This document shows positions 56,027 through 64,000 of a DNA stretch of 64,000 nucleotides, one piece after another. The stretch is from Peiella sedimenti (GTDB taxonomy: Bacteria > Pseudomonadota > Alphaproteobacteria > Caulobacterales > Caulobacteraceae). Each line of letters begins with the position of its first letter. The first letter of the stretch is position 1. Below the pieces are notes generated by a model. It was not told where the DNA came from, did not search any database, and saw nothing but the letters and a program-made list of their open reading frames with translations. Both the position numbers and the translations under genes were made by a program. Where the stretch lies: positions 323,901-387,900 of the forward strand of contig NZ_JAUKTR010000002.1 of NCBI RefSeq assembly GCF_030504955.1, in the 5' to 3' direction.

Positions 56027-57766
56027 ATGGCCGTCACCGGCATTTCCGCCAACCGTCTTGAGCTGCTCCAGATCGCCGACGCCGTCGCGCGCGAGAAGTC
56101 GATCGAGAAGGAGATCGTCATCGAGGCCATCGAGGAGGCGATCCAGAAGGGCGCCCGCTCGCGTTACGGCGCCGATCACGACATCCGCGCCAAGATCGAC
56201 CCGAAGACGGGCGAGCTGGCCCTGACCCGCCACGTGACCGTGGTGGCCGACGACTACGAGCCCGAGGAAGGCGAGGCCTTCAACGACTACGCCCTGCTGC
56301 GCCTGTCCGACGCCCGCCGCACCGACGCCGAGGCCGAGGTCGGCAAGGAGTATGTCGAGACCCTGCCGCCCTTCGAGTTCGGCCGCGTCCAGACCCAGAT
56401 GGCCCGCCAGGTGGTCATGCATAAGGTGCGCGAGGCCGAGCGCGAGCGTCAGTACGAGGAATTCAAGGATCGCGTCGGCGAGATCGTCAACGGCACGGTC
56501 AAGCGCGTCGAGTACGGCAACGTCATCGTCGATCTGGGCCGGGGCGAAGGCGTCATGCGCCGCGACCAGTCCATCCCGCGGGAGATCTTCAACATCGGCG
56601 ACCGCATCCGCAGCTACATCTACGACGTGCGGCGCGAGACCAAGGGCCCGCAGATCATGCTGAGCCGCGCCCACCCGGGCTTCATGGCCAAGCTGTTCGC
56701 CCAGGAGGTGCCCGAGGTCTATGACGGCGTGATCGAAATCCGCGCCGCCGCCCGCGACGCCGGCTCGCGCGCCAAGATGGCCGTGGTCTCCAACGACAGC
56801 TCCATCGATCCGGTCGGCGCCTGCGTCGGCATGCGCGGCAGCCGCGTCCAGGCGGTCGTGGCCGAACTGCAAGGCGAGAAGATCGACATCATCCAGTGGA
56901 ACCCCGACGAGCCCACCTTCATCGTCAACGCCCTGGCTCCGGCCGAGGTGTCCAAGGTGGTGCTGGACGAGGAGGACGAGCGCGTCGAGGTCGTGGTGCC
57001 CGACGAGCAGCTGTCCCTGGCCATCGGCCGCCGCGGCCAGAACGTGCGTCTGGCCAGCCAGCTGACCGGCTGGCAGATCGACATCATCACCGAGACCCAG
57101 GACTCGGAGCGCCGTCAGAAGGAGTTCGCCGAGCGCACCGAGCTGTTCCAGCAGGCGCTGGACGTGGACGAGGTCATCGCCCAGCTGCTGGTCACCGAAG
57201 GCTTCGCCACCGTCGAGGACGTGGCCTTTGTCGAGGAGTACGAGATCGCCGAGATCGAGGGCTTCGACGAGGACACCGCCCAGGAGCTGCAGACCCGCGC
57301 CCGAGAGTTCCTCGACCGCCAGGCGGCCGAGCTGGACGCCAAGCGCAAGGAGCTGGGCGTCGAGGACGGCGTGCTTGAGATCGAGGGCGTGACCCTGGCC
57401 ATGGCCGTGGCCCTGGGCGAGGGCGGCGTGAAGACGGTCGAGGATCTGGCCGATCTGGCGACCGACGAAATCCGTGGCGGGTTTGAAGCCCGCGGCGGCG
57501 AGCGTGTGCGCATCCCCGGCGTCCTGGAGAGCTTCTCTCTGGCCCAGGAAGACGCCGAGATGCTGATCCTGCGCGCCCGCGTGGCGGCCGGCTGGATCGA
57601 CGCCTCCGAGATCGCCCAGCCTGAGCCCGAGTACGACGACGAGGCCTACGAGATGGACGAGGCCGAGCGCGTCTTCGGCGACGCTCCGGAAGCGGCTCCC
57701 GAAGCCGAGTCCGAAGGCGAGTCCGAAGCCGACTCTGAAGCGGAAGGAGAGTCCCGCGACGCCTGA
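56027..57766 (+). CDS. nusA: Transcription elongation/antitermination factor NusA
   Basis: Binds RNA polymerase and modulates pausing and termination. The 579-residue protein has the N-terminal RNAP-binding domain, S1 ([18 protein letters not shown]), KH1-KH2 ([17 protein letters not shown], then [19 protein letters not shown]) and the C-terminal acidic repeat region, ending in an Asp/Glu/Ser-rich tail of about 35 residues. ATG 56027, six bases after rimP. Confidence 0.96.
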   Translation: MAVTGISANRLELLQIADAVAREKSIEKEIVIEAIEEAIQKGARSRYGADHDIRAKIDPKTGELALTRHVTVVADDYEPEEGEAFNDYALLRLSDARRTDAEAEVGKEYVETLPPFEFGRVQTQMARQVVMHKVREAERERQYEEFKDRVGEIVNGTVKRVEYGNVIVDLGRGEGVMRRDQSIPREIFNIGDRIRSYIYDVRRETKGPQIMLSRAHPGFMAKLFAQEVPEVYDGVIEIRAAARDAGSRAKMAVVSNDSSIDPVGACVGMRGSRVQAVVAELQGEKIDIIQWNPDEPTFIVNALAPAEVSKVVLDEEDERVEVVVPDEQLSLAIGRRGQNVRLASQLTGWQIDIITETQDSERRQKEFAERTELFQQALDVDEVIAQLLVTEGFATVEDVAFVEEYEIAEIEGFDEDTAQELQTRAREFLDRQAAELDAKRKELGVEDGVLEIEGVTLAMAVALGEGGVKTVEDLADLATDEIRGGFEARGGERVRIPGVLESFSLAQEDAEMLILRARVAAGWIDASEIAQPEPEYDDEAYEMDEAERVFGDAPEAAPEAESEGESEADSEAEGESRDA

Positions 57767-57806
57767 CGGCCGAGCGGGCACGCCGTTGCGCAGGGCGCAG
57801 GCTGAC

Positions 57807-58433
57807 ATGGGCGATCAGGACGGGCGGGAGCGCCGCGACTTGGTCTCGGGCCAGACCCGACCGGAGGCGGAGCTGATCCGCTTCGTGGCCGGGCCTGACG
57901 GCTATGTGGCGCCCGATCTGGCGCGCCGCCTGCCGGGTCGCGGCCTGTGGGTCGCGGCGGATCGCGCCTCCATCGAGATGGCCGCGAAGAAGGGCCTCTT
58001 CGCGCGCGCCGCCAAGGCGCCGCTCAAGGCGCCCGACGGCCTGGCGGACCTGGTCGAGCGCCTGCTCGTTCGGCGCTGCCTGGACCAGCTGGGGCTTGCC
58101 CGGCGCGAGGGCGTGCTTATCTCGGGCCTCGAGAAGACGCTGGCCGCCATCCGATCTGGCCGCGCCGCCTGGGTCATCGAGGCCCGTGACGGCTCGGAGG
58201 ACGGGCGCCGACGCGTCATCGGCGCGGTGGCGGCGCAGGCCGAGGCTCAGAACCCGCCACCCCAGGTCTGCGCGGCCTTCACCGCGGAAGATTTGGGTTT
58301 GGCCTTGGGCCTCGAAAATGCGATACACCACGTCCTTCCCGTGGGCCCCCGAGCCTTGCGCTGGGCGGACGAGGTTCGCCGGCTCTCGGGATTTCGCCCG
58401 ATCCTCCCACCGGAGAGGCGCGACCAAGGCTAA
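57807..58433 (+). CDS. YlxR/L7Ae-like RNA-binding protein (DUF448)
   Basis: A 208-residue protein with an N-terminal YlxR domain (VSGQTRPEAELIRFVAGPDG, then RRLPGRGLWVAAD) and a C-terminal L7Ae-like fold (ARREGVLISGLEKTLAAIRSG). Such proteins bind RNA, and YlxR family members have been linked to RNase P or ribosome assembly. ATG 57807 is chosen; TTG 57786 would add seven residues. Always between nusA and infB in this operon type. Confidence 0.9.
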   Translation: MGDQDGRERRDLVSGQTRPEAELIRFVAGPDGYVAPDLARRLPGRGLWVAADRASIEMAAKKGLFARAAKAPLKAPDGLADLVERLLVRRCLDQLGLARREGVLISGLEKTLAAIRSGRAAWVIEARDGSEDGRRRVIGAVAAQAEAQNPPPQVCAAFTAEDLGLALGLENAIHHVLPVGPRALRWADEVRRLSGFRPILPPERRDQG

Positions 58434-58525
58434 ACGGGCGGGGCGCGGCATCACGCCCCGTCGCGTTTTGTTGTTTCTGATGACCAGCCGGGTCTTTCGG
58501 TCCCGGCGCAAGTGAAGCGAGCTGG

Positions 58526-61372
58526 ATGAGCGACGACGACAAGACTGGCGAACCGAAGACGGGCCCGCGCGCGCCCCTGAGCCTGCGTCCGCGTCAGGCG
58601 GGCTCGGTGTCTTCGGGCGTGGTGCGGCAGAGCTTCAGCCACGGCCGCTCCAAGACCGTGGTCGTCGAGACCAAGCGCCGCCGCGCCGAGGGCGGCCCCT
58701 CGCCGGCCGAGAAGCGTCAGGCGTTCGACGTCGCCGCGCGCCCACGTCCGGCCGCGCCTGAGGCGCCGCGCCCGGCGCCGGCTCCGGCCGATACCGGCGG
58801 CCTGTCCGCCGAGGAAATGGAGGCGCGCCGCCGCGCCATCGCCCTGGCCAACGCCGAGCGTGAACGTCGCGACGCCGAGCGCCGCGCCGAGGAGGAGCGC
58901 CGCCGCAAGGAGGCCGCCGCCCGCGCCGTCCAGGCCCAGCCCTCGTCACCTGCTCCGCAGCCCGCCGCCGCGCCCCCTGCGCCTGCCGCCGCCGAGCCGC
59001 GCGCAGAGGCTCCTGCGCCTCGCGCCGAAGCGCCCGCGCCTCGCGCCGAAACACCGCGCCCCGCCGCTCCCGCGCGTGCGCCGCGCCCGACGGTGAACTA
59101 CGGGGCCCGCGCGCCCCGCGAGCAGGGCGATCGTCCTCGTCCGTCCGGACCCCGCCCCGGCGGCGGCGGCGGTCGTGACTTCCGCGAAGGTCGCTCCGAA
59201 GGCGGGCAGCGCCCGGCGCCCGGCGGCACCGTCCGCTACTCGGCCGTGGCTCCGCCGCGCCCCTCGGGTCCGCGCGACGGCGGCGGCCCCCGCTCCAGCG
59301 GTCCGCGTCCCGGACCCGGCGCCGCGCCCGCCGCGCCTGAATTCACCCGTCCGGCCCGTGTCGCCGGGGCGAGCGCCGCTGGACGGCCCGACCGTCGCGA
59401 CGACGACCGCCGCTTCTCCGACGCCGGTCCGGGCAAGGCCGTCAGCCGCACGCGCGGCGAGCCCAAGCGCCGCGAAGGCCGCCTGACCATCCAGGCCGTG
59501 GCCGGGGACGAGGACGCCGCCGAGCGCATGCGCTCCCTGGCCTCGGTCCGCCGGGCCCGCGAACGGGAAAAGGAAAAGCGCCGCGGCGGCGCGGTCGACA
59601 CGCCCAAGATCGTGCGCGACGTGGTCATCCCCGACGTCATCACGGTGCAGGAGCTGGCCAACCGCATGGCCACGCGCGGCGTCGAGATCATCAAGTTCCT
59701 GATGCGTCAGGGCGTGATGCTGAAGATCAACGACGTCATCGACAACGACACCGCCGAGCTGGTGGCCACCGAGTTCGGCCACAACGTGATCCGCGTATCG
59801 GAAGCGGACGTGGAGACCGGCTTCATCGACACCACCGAGGAGGAGGGCGACTTCCCGCTCCGTCCGCCGGTGGTGGCCGTCATGGGCCACGTCGACCACG
59901 GCAAGACCAGCCTGCTCGACGCCCTGCGCGCCACCGACGTGGCGGCGGGCGAGGCCGGCGGCATCACCCAGCACATCGGCGCCTATCAGGTGCGGCTGGA
60001 GAGCGGCCAGCGCGTGACCTTCCTGGATACGCCCGGCCACGCGGCCTTCTCGGCCATGCGGGCGCGCGGCGCCAACGTCACCGACATCGTCATCCTGGTG
60101 GTGGCGGCGGACGATGGCGTCATGCCCCAGACCATCGAGGCCATCCAGCACGCCAAGGCGGCCGGCGCTCCGATGATCGTGGCCATCAACAAGATCGACA
60201 AGCCGGACGCCAATCCGACCCGCGTGGTCAATGACCTGCTGCAGCACGAGGTGGTGCTGGAGAGCCTGGGCGGCGACGTCCAGGCCGTCGAGGTTTCGGC
60301 CCTGAAGAAGACCGGCCTGGACGATCTGATCGAGGCCATCCTGCTGCAGGCCGAGATCCTCGACCTGAAGGCCAACCCCGAACGCTCGGCTGACGGCGTG
60401 GTCATCGAATCCAAGCTGGACAAGGGTCGCGGCCCTGTCGCGACCGTGCTGGTCAAGCGCGGCACCCTCACGCGCGGCGACATCGTGGTGGCCGGTTCGC
60501 AGTGGGGTCGGGTTCGCGCTCTGCTCAACGAGCGCAACGAGCAGCTTTCGGAAGCGGGTCCGGCCGTGCCGGTCGAAATCCTGGGCCTGGATGGCGCGCC
60601 CGAGCCGGGCGAGCCCTTCGCTGTGGTCGAGGATGAGGCCCGCGCCCGGGAGATCACCGAGTACCGCGAGCGCAAGCGCCGCGAGATGGCCACCACGCCG
60701 ACCCAGGCCGTGTCCCTGTCGGACATGATGTCCAAGCTTCAGGACAAGAAGATCTCCGAGCTGCCGGTCGTCATCAAGGCGGACGTGCAGGGCTCGGCCG
60801 AAGCCATCGTCGGTTCGCTGGACAAGATGTCCACCGACGAGGTGCGCGCCCGGGTCATCCTGTCCGGCGTCGGCGGCGTCACCGAGAGCGACGTCATGCT
60901 GGCCAAGTCGGCGGGCGCCCCGATCCTGGGCTTCAACGTCCGCGCCTCCAAGCAGGCCCGCGATCTGGCCGAGCGCGAGGGCGTGGAAATCCGCTACTAC
61001 GCGATCATCTACGACCTGATCGACGACATGAAGGGCGTGCTGTCGGGCCTGCTGGCCCCGATCCAGCGCGAAACCTTCCTCGGCAACGCCGAGGTGCTGG
61101 AGGTGTTCGACATCTCCAAGATCGGCAAGGTCGCAGGCTGCCGCGTCACCGAAGGCGTCGTGCGCAAGGGCGCCCGCGTCCGTATCGTGCGCGACGACGT
61201 GGTGGTTCTGGAGCTCGGCGTCCTGCAGACGCTCAAGCGCTTCAAGGACGAGGTCAACGAGGTCCAGTCGGGCCAGGAATGCGGCATGGCCTTCCAGGGC
61301 TTCCAGGACATCAAGAAGGGCGACCTGGTGGAGTGCTTCACCGTCGAGGAGGTCAAGCGGACGCTGGATTGA
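58526..61372 (+). CDS. infB: Translation initiation factor IF-2
   Basis: GTPase that delivers initiator tRNA to the ribosome. The 948-residue protein has a long Ala/Pro/Arg-rich N-terminal half (about 1-350, IF2_assoc), IF2_N, then the G domain with P-loop MGHVDHGKT (about 452-460), DTPGHAAF and NKIDKPDA, followed by domains II to IV. All G-motifs are intact. ATG 58526. It ends in TTGA that starts an 8-bp hairpin. Confidence 0.97.
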   Translation: MSDDDKTGEPKTGPRAPLSLRPRQAGSVSSGVVRQSFSHGRSKTVVVETKRRRAEGGPSPAEKRQAFDVAARPRPAAPEAPRPAPAPADTGGLSAEEMEARRRAIALANAERERRDAERRAEEERRRKEAAARAVQAQPSSPAPQPAAAPPAPAAAEPRAEAPAPRAEAPAPRAETPRPAAPARAPRPTVNYGARAPREQGDRPRPSGPRPGGGGGRDFREGRSEGGQRPAPGGTVRYSAVAPPRPSGPRDGGGPRSSGPRPGPGAAPAAPEFTRPARVAGASAAGRPDRRDDDRRFSDAGPGKAVSRTRGEPKRREGRLTIQAVAGDEDAAERMRSLASVRRAREREKEKRRGGAVDTPKIVRDVVIPDVITVQELANRMATRGVEIIKFLMRQGVMLKINDVIDNDTAELVATEFGHNVIRVSEADVETGFIDTTEEEGDFPLRPPVVAVMGHVDHGKTSLLDALRATDVAAGEAGGITQHIGAYQVRLESGQRVTFLDTPGHAAFSAMRARGANVTDIVILVVAADDGVMPQTIEAIQHAKAAGAPMIVAINKIDKPDANPTRVVNDLLQHEVVLESLGGDVQAVEVSALKKTGLDDLIEAILLQAEILDLKANPERSADGVVIESKLDKGRGPVATVLVKRGTLTRGDIVVAGSQWGRVRALLNERNEQLSEAGPAVPVEILGLDGAPEPGEPFAVVEDEARAREITEYRERKRREMATTPTQAVSLSDMMSKLQDKKISELPVVIKADVQGSAEAIVGSLDKMSTDEVRARVILSGVGGVTESDVMLAKSAGAPILGFNVRASKQARDLAEREGVEIRYYAIIYDLIDDMKGVLSGLLAPIQRETFLGNAEVLEVFDISKIGKVAGCRVTEGVVRKGARVRIVRDDVVVLELGVLQTLKRFKDEVNEVQSGQECGMAFQGFQDIKKGDLVECFTVEEVKRTLD

Positions 61373-61389
61373 TCCATCCTTGATGGATC
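61371..61389 (+). repeat. Hairpin at the infB stop codon
   Basis: GATCCATC-CTT-GATGGATC, an 8-bp perfect stem with a three-base loop that includes the last bases of the infB stop. There is no T-run, so it is not an intrinsic terminator; it may be a processing or stability element. Confidence 0.6.
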
Positions 61390-61435
61390 CGCGCCCGCTC
61401 CATTCTCGCCGCCTTTGTGCGGCAGGAGGAGACCC

Positions 61436-61969
61436 ATGTTCCGTGGCCTGACCCTCATCAGCCTGCTGGCGGCCCTGGCCGCGCCCGCGGCGGCGCGCGC
61501 CGATACGCGCCTGCACGCCTACGACCCCGACAACGACCTGGCCCGGCGCCTGACCCAGGGGATCACGCTGGAGGCGAGGAAGGGGCTGATCGGGCCCTGG
61601 CGTCTTGAGCGGCTGTTCTCTACCCGCGGCCGAGCTTCCGCCGGCCTGGAGCCGGTGTCCGAGGACCGGGTCCTGCGCGCCCTGCCCGAAGGGGCTGACG
61701 AGACCAACGTGTACCGCATCGACCCGGAAGGCGACGGCGCCGCCCTGGGCCGCGCCCTGTGTCCGGGCGCGGATCGGGTCTGGCTGGTGGCCGGGCGAAT
61801 CCGGGCTGTGCGTGACATGACTCTGCACGCCGTGGGGCAGGTGCGCGACGCCGACCCGGTTCTGTGCGCCACGCTGGAATACCGCTGGCGCGGGGAGTGG
61901 CGCACACCGCGGCAGGCGGTGGACCCCGCGCGCCAGCCCGGCGCCCTGTCGCGCATGGGAGGTCAGTGA
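61436..61969 (+). CDS. Secreted protein of unknown function
   Basis: A 177-residue protein with a Sec signal peptide (LISLLAALAAPAAARA, cleavage near residue 22). The rest is Arg/Asp/Glu-rich, has two Cys (CPGAD and LCATL) that could form a disulfide, and fits no family I know. A strong AGGAGGAG ribosome site precedes ATG 61436. Its stop overlaps the rbfA ATG (TGATG), so it is built into the translation operon. Confidence 0.8.
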   Translation: MFRGLTLISLLAALAAPAAARADTRLHAYDPDNDLARRLTQGITLEARKGLIGPWRLERLFSTRGRASAGLEPVSEDRVLRALPEGADETNVYRIDPEGDGAALGRALCPGADRVWLVAGRIRAVRDMTLHAVGQVRDADPVLCATLEYRWRGEWRTPRQAVDPARQPGALSRMGGQ

Positions 61970-62409
61970 TGAGCCGTCATGCTGGACAGCAGTCGGGGCG
62001 CCGTTCCGCCCCCCAGGGCCCCTCCCAGCGCCAACTGCGCGCCGGTGAGCTGATCCGACATGCCCTGGTGGAGATTCTGCGCGAGGAGGAGATCCACGAC
62101 GAGGACCTCGCGGGGGTCTCCGTCACGGTGTCCGAGGTGCGCCTGAGTCCGGACCTGAAGCACGCGACGGCCTATGTTCAGCCCCTCGGCGCCGGATCCA
62201 GCGTTGAGGAGTGGCGGCCGGTGACCGAGGCCCTGAACCGCCACGCTCGCTTCCTGCGCGGCCAGCTGGGCCGGCACATCGACATGAAATTCACGCCGGA
62301 CCTGCGCTTCCGTCACGACGAAAGCTTCGACGAAGCCAGCCGCATCGAGCGGCTGTTCGACGATCCGCGCGTCCGTCAGGACCTCGACCATGAGGACACG
62401 GAGGACTGA
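61969..62409 (+). CDS. rbfA: Ribosome-binding factor A
   Basis: Cold-shock protein for 30S maturation. The 146-residue KH-like protein has RAGELIRHALVEILREEEI at the start and VTVSEVRLSPDLKHATAYV in the core. ATG 61969; a longer frame to 61864 is shadow of the previous gene. It is overlapped by truB by one base at the other end. The N-terminal Gln/Arg-rich tail of about 20 residues is a little longer than usual. Confidence 0.95.
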   Translation: MSRHAGQQSGRRSAPQGPSQRQLRAGELIRHALVEILREEEIHDEDLAGVSVTVSEVRLSPDLKHATAYVQPLGAGSSVEEWRPVTEALNRHARFLRGQLGRHIDMKFTPDLRFRHDESFDEASRIERLFDDPRVRQDLDHEDTED

Positions 62410-63344
62410 TGCCCCGCCGCAAGAAGGGGCTGGCGGTCCACGGCTGGGTCAATCTGGACAAGCCCCTCGGCATGACCTCGACGGAGGCCGTCACGCGCGT
62501 GCGTCGGGCCTTCAACGCCCAGAAGGCGGGCCACTCCGGGACCCTGGACCCCTTGGCCAGCGGCATTCTGCCCATCGCCCTGGGCGAGGCGACCAAGACG
62601 GTCCCGTTTCTCATGGACGCGGGAAAGACCTATCGTTTCCGCATCGCCTGGGGCCGTTCGACCACGACGCTGGACGCCGAGGGCGAGACCGTGGCCGCCT
62701 CTGACGTCAGGCCCTCGTCCGAAGCCGTGGCCGAGGCCCTGAAGTCCTTCCTGGGCGAAATCCAGCAGGCGCCGCCGCGCTTCTCCGCCATCCGCATCGA
62801 CGGGCAGAGGGCCTATGACCTGGCGCGCGAGGGGGTCGAGGTCGAAATTCCGGCCCGGCCTGTCGTGCTGCACGCGGCGGAGATCACCGACGCCGGCGCC
62901 CCGGATTCGGTGGAAATCCGCATCCAGACGGGCAAGGGCTTCTATGTGCGCTCGCTGGCCCGCGACCTGGCCGAGGCGCTGGGCGCCGAGGGTCATGTGA
63001 GCGAGCTGCGCCGCGAGGCGGTCGGGCCGTTCAGCCTGGAAACCGCGATTCAACTGGATTCCCTGGCCGAGTTGGTGCATAGGGACGCCGCCCAGGAAGC
63101 CCTGCTTCCGGTCACGACCGCTCTGGACGACATCCCGGACCTGGCCATGACCGACGAAGACGCCTTCCGGTTGCGGCAGGGACGGCCGATCGTTCTGCTT
63201 CCCCGTCAGGTCGAAGACCTCAAGGCCCGGCTCACCCCCGGCGCCCGCACGGTATCGGCGCTGACGAAGGCGGGGGATCCCATCGCTCTGTGCAGCTTGC
63301 GGGCCGGCCGGCTTGAACCGGACCGCGTTTTCAACCTGTCCTGA
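62409..63344 (+). CDS. truB: tRNA pseudouridine-55 synthase TruB
   Basis: Makes pseudouridine 55 in tRNA T-loops. The 311-residue protein has [17 protein letters not shown] and the catalytic Asp47 in [18 protein letters not shown]-terminal PUA-like extension (after about 240) is present. ATG 62409 overlaps the rbfA stop. Confidence 0.96.
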   Translation: MPRRKKGLAVHGWVNLDKPLGMTSTEAVTRVRRAFNAQKAGHSGTLDPLASGILPIALGEATKTVPFLMDAGKTYRFRIAWGRSTTTLDAEGETVAASDVRPSSEAVAEALKSFLGEIQQAPPRFSAIRIDGQRAYDLAREGVEVEIPARPVVLHAAEITDAGAPDSVEIRIQTGKGFYVRSLARDLAEALGAEGHVSELRREAVGPFSLETAIQLDSLAELVHRDAAQEALLPVTTALDDIPDLAMTDEDAFRLRQGRPIVLLPRQVEDLKARLTPGARTVSALTKAGDPIALCSLRAGRLEPDRVFNLS

Positions 63345-63430
63345 GCGGCCACAGCGCCGAGCAGAACACCCAACGCCCTCAAGCAGCGAGGCTCAGCGAG
63401 CCGAGCGGCAGGGCCAGAAAGGGAACTCCG

Positions 63431-63700
63431 ATGTCGATTACGGTCGAACGCAAGGCCGAAGTCATTTCCGGCAACGCCCGCTCCGAGGGCGACACCGGTT
63501 CTCCCGAGGTGCAGGTCGCGATCCTGTCGGAACGCATCTCCAACCTGACAGAGCACTTCAAGACCCACAAGAAGGACAACCACAGCCGCCGCGGCTTGCT
63601 GAAGATGGTGTCTCAGCGCCGGCGTCTGCTGGATTACCTGAAGAAGACCGACCAGGGCCGCTACCAGGCGCTGATCGAAAAGCTGGGCCTGCGCCGCTAA
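63431..63700 (+). CDS. rpsO: 30S ribosomal protein S15
   Basis: Small-subunit protein binding 16S rRNA central domain. The 89-residue protein has the family pattern [19 protein letters not shown] and [22 protein letters not shown] 63431, 86 bases after truB. In many bacteria S15 represses its own mRNA. Confidence 0.98.
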   Translation: MSITVERKAEVISGNARSEGDTGSPEVQVAILSERISNLTEHFKTHKKDNHSRRGLLKMVSQRRRLLDYLKKTDQGRYQALIEKLGLRR

Positions 63701-63704
63701 GGGC

Positions 63705-63766
63705 GGAGGCCTTATAAGGGCTTCCGGTTCGTGACCGAGGCGCGGGCGCAACGCCTTCGCCTCGGT
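63705..63766 (+). repeat. Two hairpins in the rpsO-pnp gap
   Basis: First hairpin: GGAGGCC (63705-63711) with GGCTTCC (63719-63725), one G-T pair, TTATAAG loop. Second: ACCGAGGCG (63734-63742) with CGCCTCGGT (63758-63766). Neither has a T-run, so they do not end transcription. In E. coli the pnp leader is cut by RNase III in a similar stem-loop; that role here is inferred. Confidence 0.6.
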
Positions 63767-63936
63767 TCGCGCATCTGGAGACCCGCAACCGCGAGGGCTG
63801 AAATCCGGTCCTCACCGCTACCCGGCCCGCGATGGCGCGGCGCCGGCTGATGGACCGAAGGACTGAGAAGAGAAACCCGATCCCGACCGTCCGCCCCCGC
63901 AGGCAATCCGGCCTGAGGGATGAAGAAAGACACGAA

Positions 63937-64000
63937 ATGTTCGATATCAAACGCAAGACCATCGAGTGGGGCGGCCGCAGCCTGACCCTCGAGACGGGCC
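63937..64000 (+). CDS. pnp: Polyribonucleotide nucleotidyltransferase PNPase, N-terminus (runs off the right edge)
   Basis: Phosphorolytic 3'-5' exoribonuclease. Only about 21 residues are present (MFDIKRKTIEWGGRSLTLE), matching the start of PNPase. Position after rpsO is the standard order. ATG 63937 with an AAGAAAG-type ribosome site. Confidence 0.92.
   Translation, partial: MFDIKRKTIEWGGRSLTLETG

Noticed and set aside
58946..61828. Open frame of 960 codons on the minus strand
   Set aside because: Antisense to infB and the secreted-protein gene; low-complexity translation and no domain.

Overview
The window is about 64 kb of very GC-rich alphaproteobacterial chromosome from the order Caulobacterales (Caulobacter/Brevundimonas/Phenylobacterium group). 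Three things point there. The order parA-rsmG-mnmG-mnmE-rho-hemE-(gap)-PPDK regulator-maf-aroE-coaE-dnaQ-secB is the one known around the Caulobacter replication origin. A DivL-type kinase carries Tyr where other histidine kinases carry His. A CtrA-type TTAA-N7-TTAA box lies in the hemE gap. I see no insertion sequence, prophage, CRISPR array, tRNA or rRNA, so this is core chromosome.

Layout. 1-8372: leftward genes for chromosome partition (parA), tRNA/rRNA modification (rsmG, mnmG, mnmE), termination (rho) and late haem synthesis (hemJ, hemH, hemE), with two perfect parS sites. 8373-8815: the probable replication origin. 8816-16006: rightward PPDK regulator, maf, aroE, coaE, dnaQ, then secB (leftward), a Tim44-like protein, mltA and an AI-2E-family permease. 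16007-16319: a candidate small RNA with three C-rich hairpin loops behind an EcfG-like promoter. 16320-22436: the giant NAD-glutamate dehydrogenase, a universal stress protein and a Bax-inhibitor-1 protein. 22498-30427: DUF2794, a second candidate RNA, a DegP-type protease, a DUF3313 lipoprotein, thioesterase, glutaryl-CoA dehydrogenase and a CoA-transferase (glutarate use), a cloverleaf-forming intergenic element, and malate dehydrogenase.

30584-37687: SIMPL, VOC and HIT proteins, succinate dehydrogenase sdhCDAB, a [2Fe-2S] ferredoxin and a glycerate-kinase-like P-loop protein. 37684-40284: a sulfide/persulfide module (TauE/SafE exporter, rhodanese, two-Cys ArsR regulator, persulfide dioxygenase). 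40411-43604: HAD phosphatase and DivL. 43687-48476: minimal metallopeptidase, TadG-like vWA protein, M2 dipeptidase and MtgA. 48516-52162: WD40 protein, CobW GTPase, CDF exporter and a metal-type permease, with a Zur-like palindrome upstream. 52335-54620: rplU-rpmA, an acetyltransferase and trmB. 54627-55357: bioY and an unlisted 33-residue membrane peptide behind a perfect FNR/FixK box. 55482-64000: the rimP-nusA-ylxR-infB-rbfA-truB-rpsO-pnp translation/RNA operon, with a secreted unknown protein inserted before rbfA.

The genes flanking the origin point away from it on both sides, as expected for bidirectional replication. The least explained parts are not genes: the multi-hairpin RNA at 16069-16212, the structured RNA at 22957-23102, the cloverleaf at 27344-27437, and the FNR-box peptide at 55190-55357. 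All assignments are from reading the sequence only; no database search was run.
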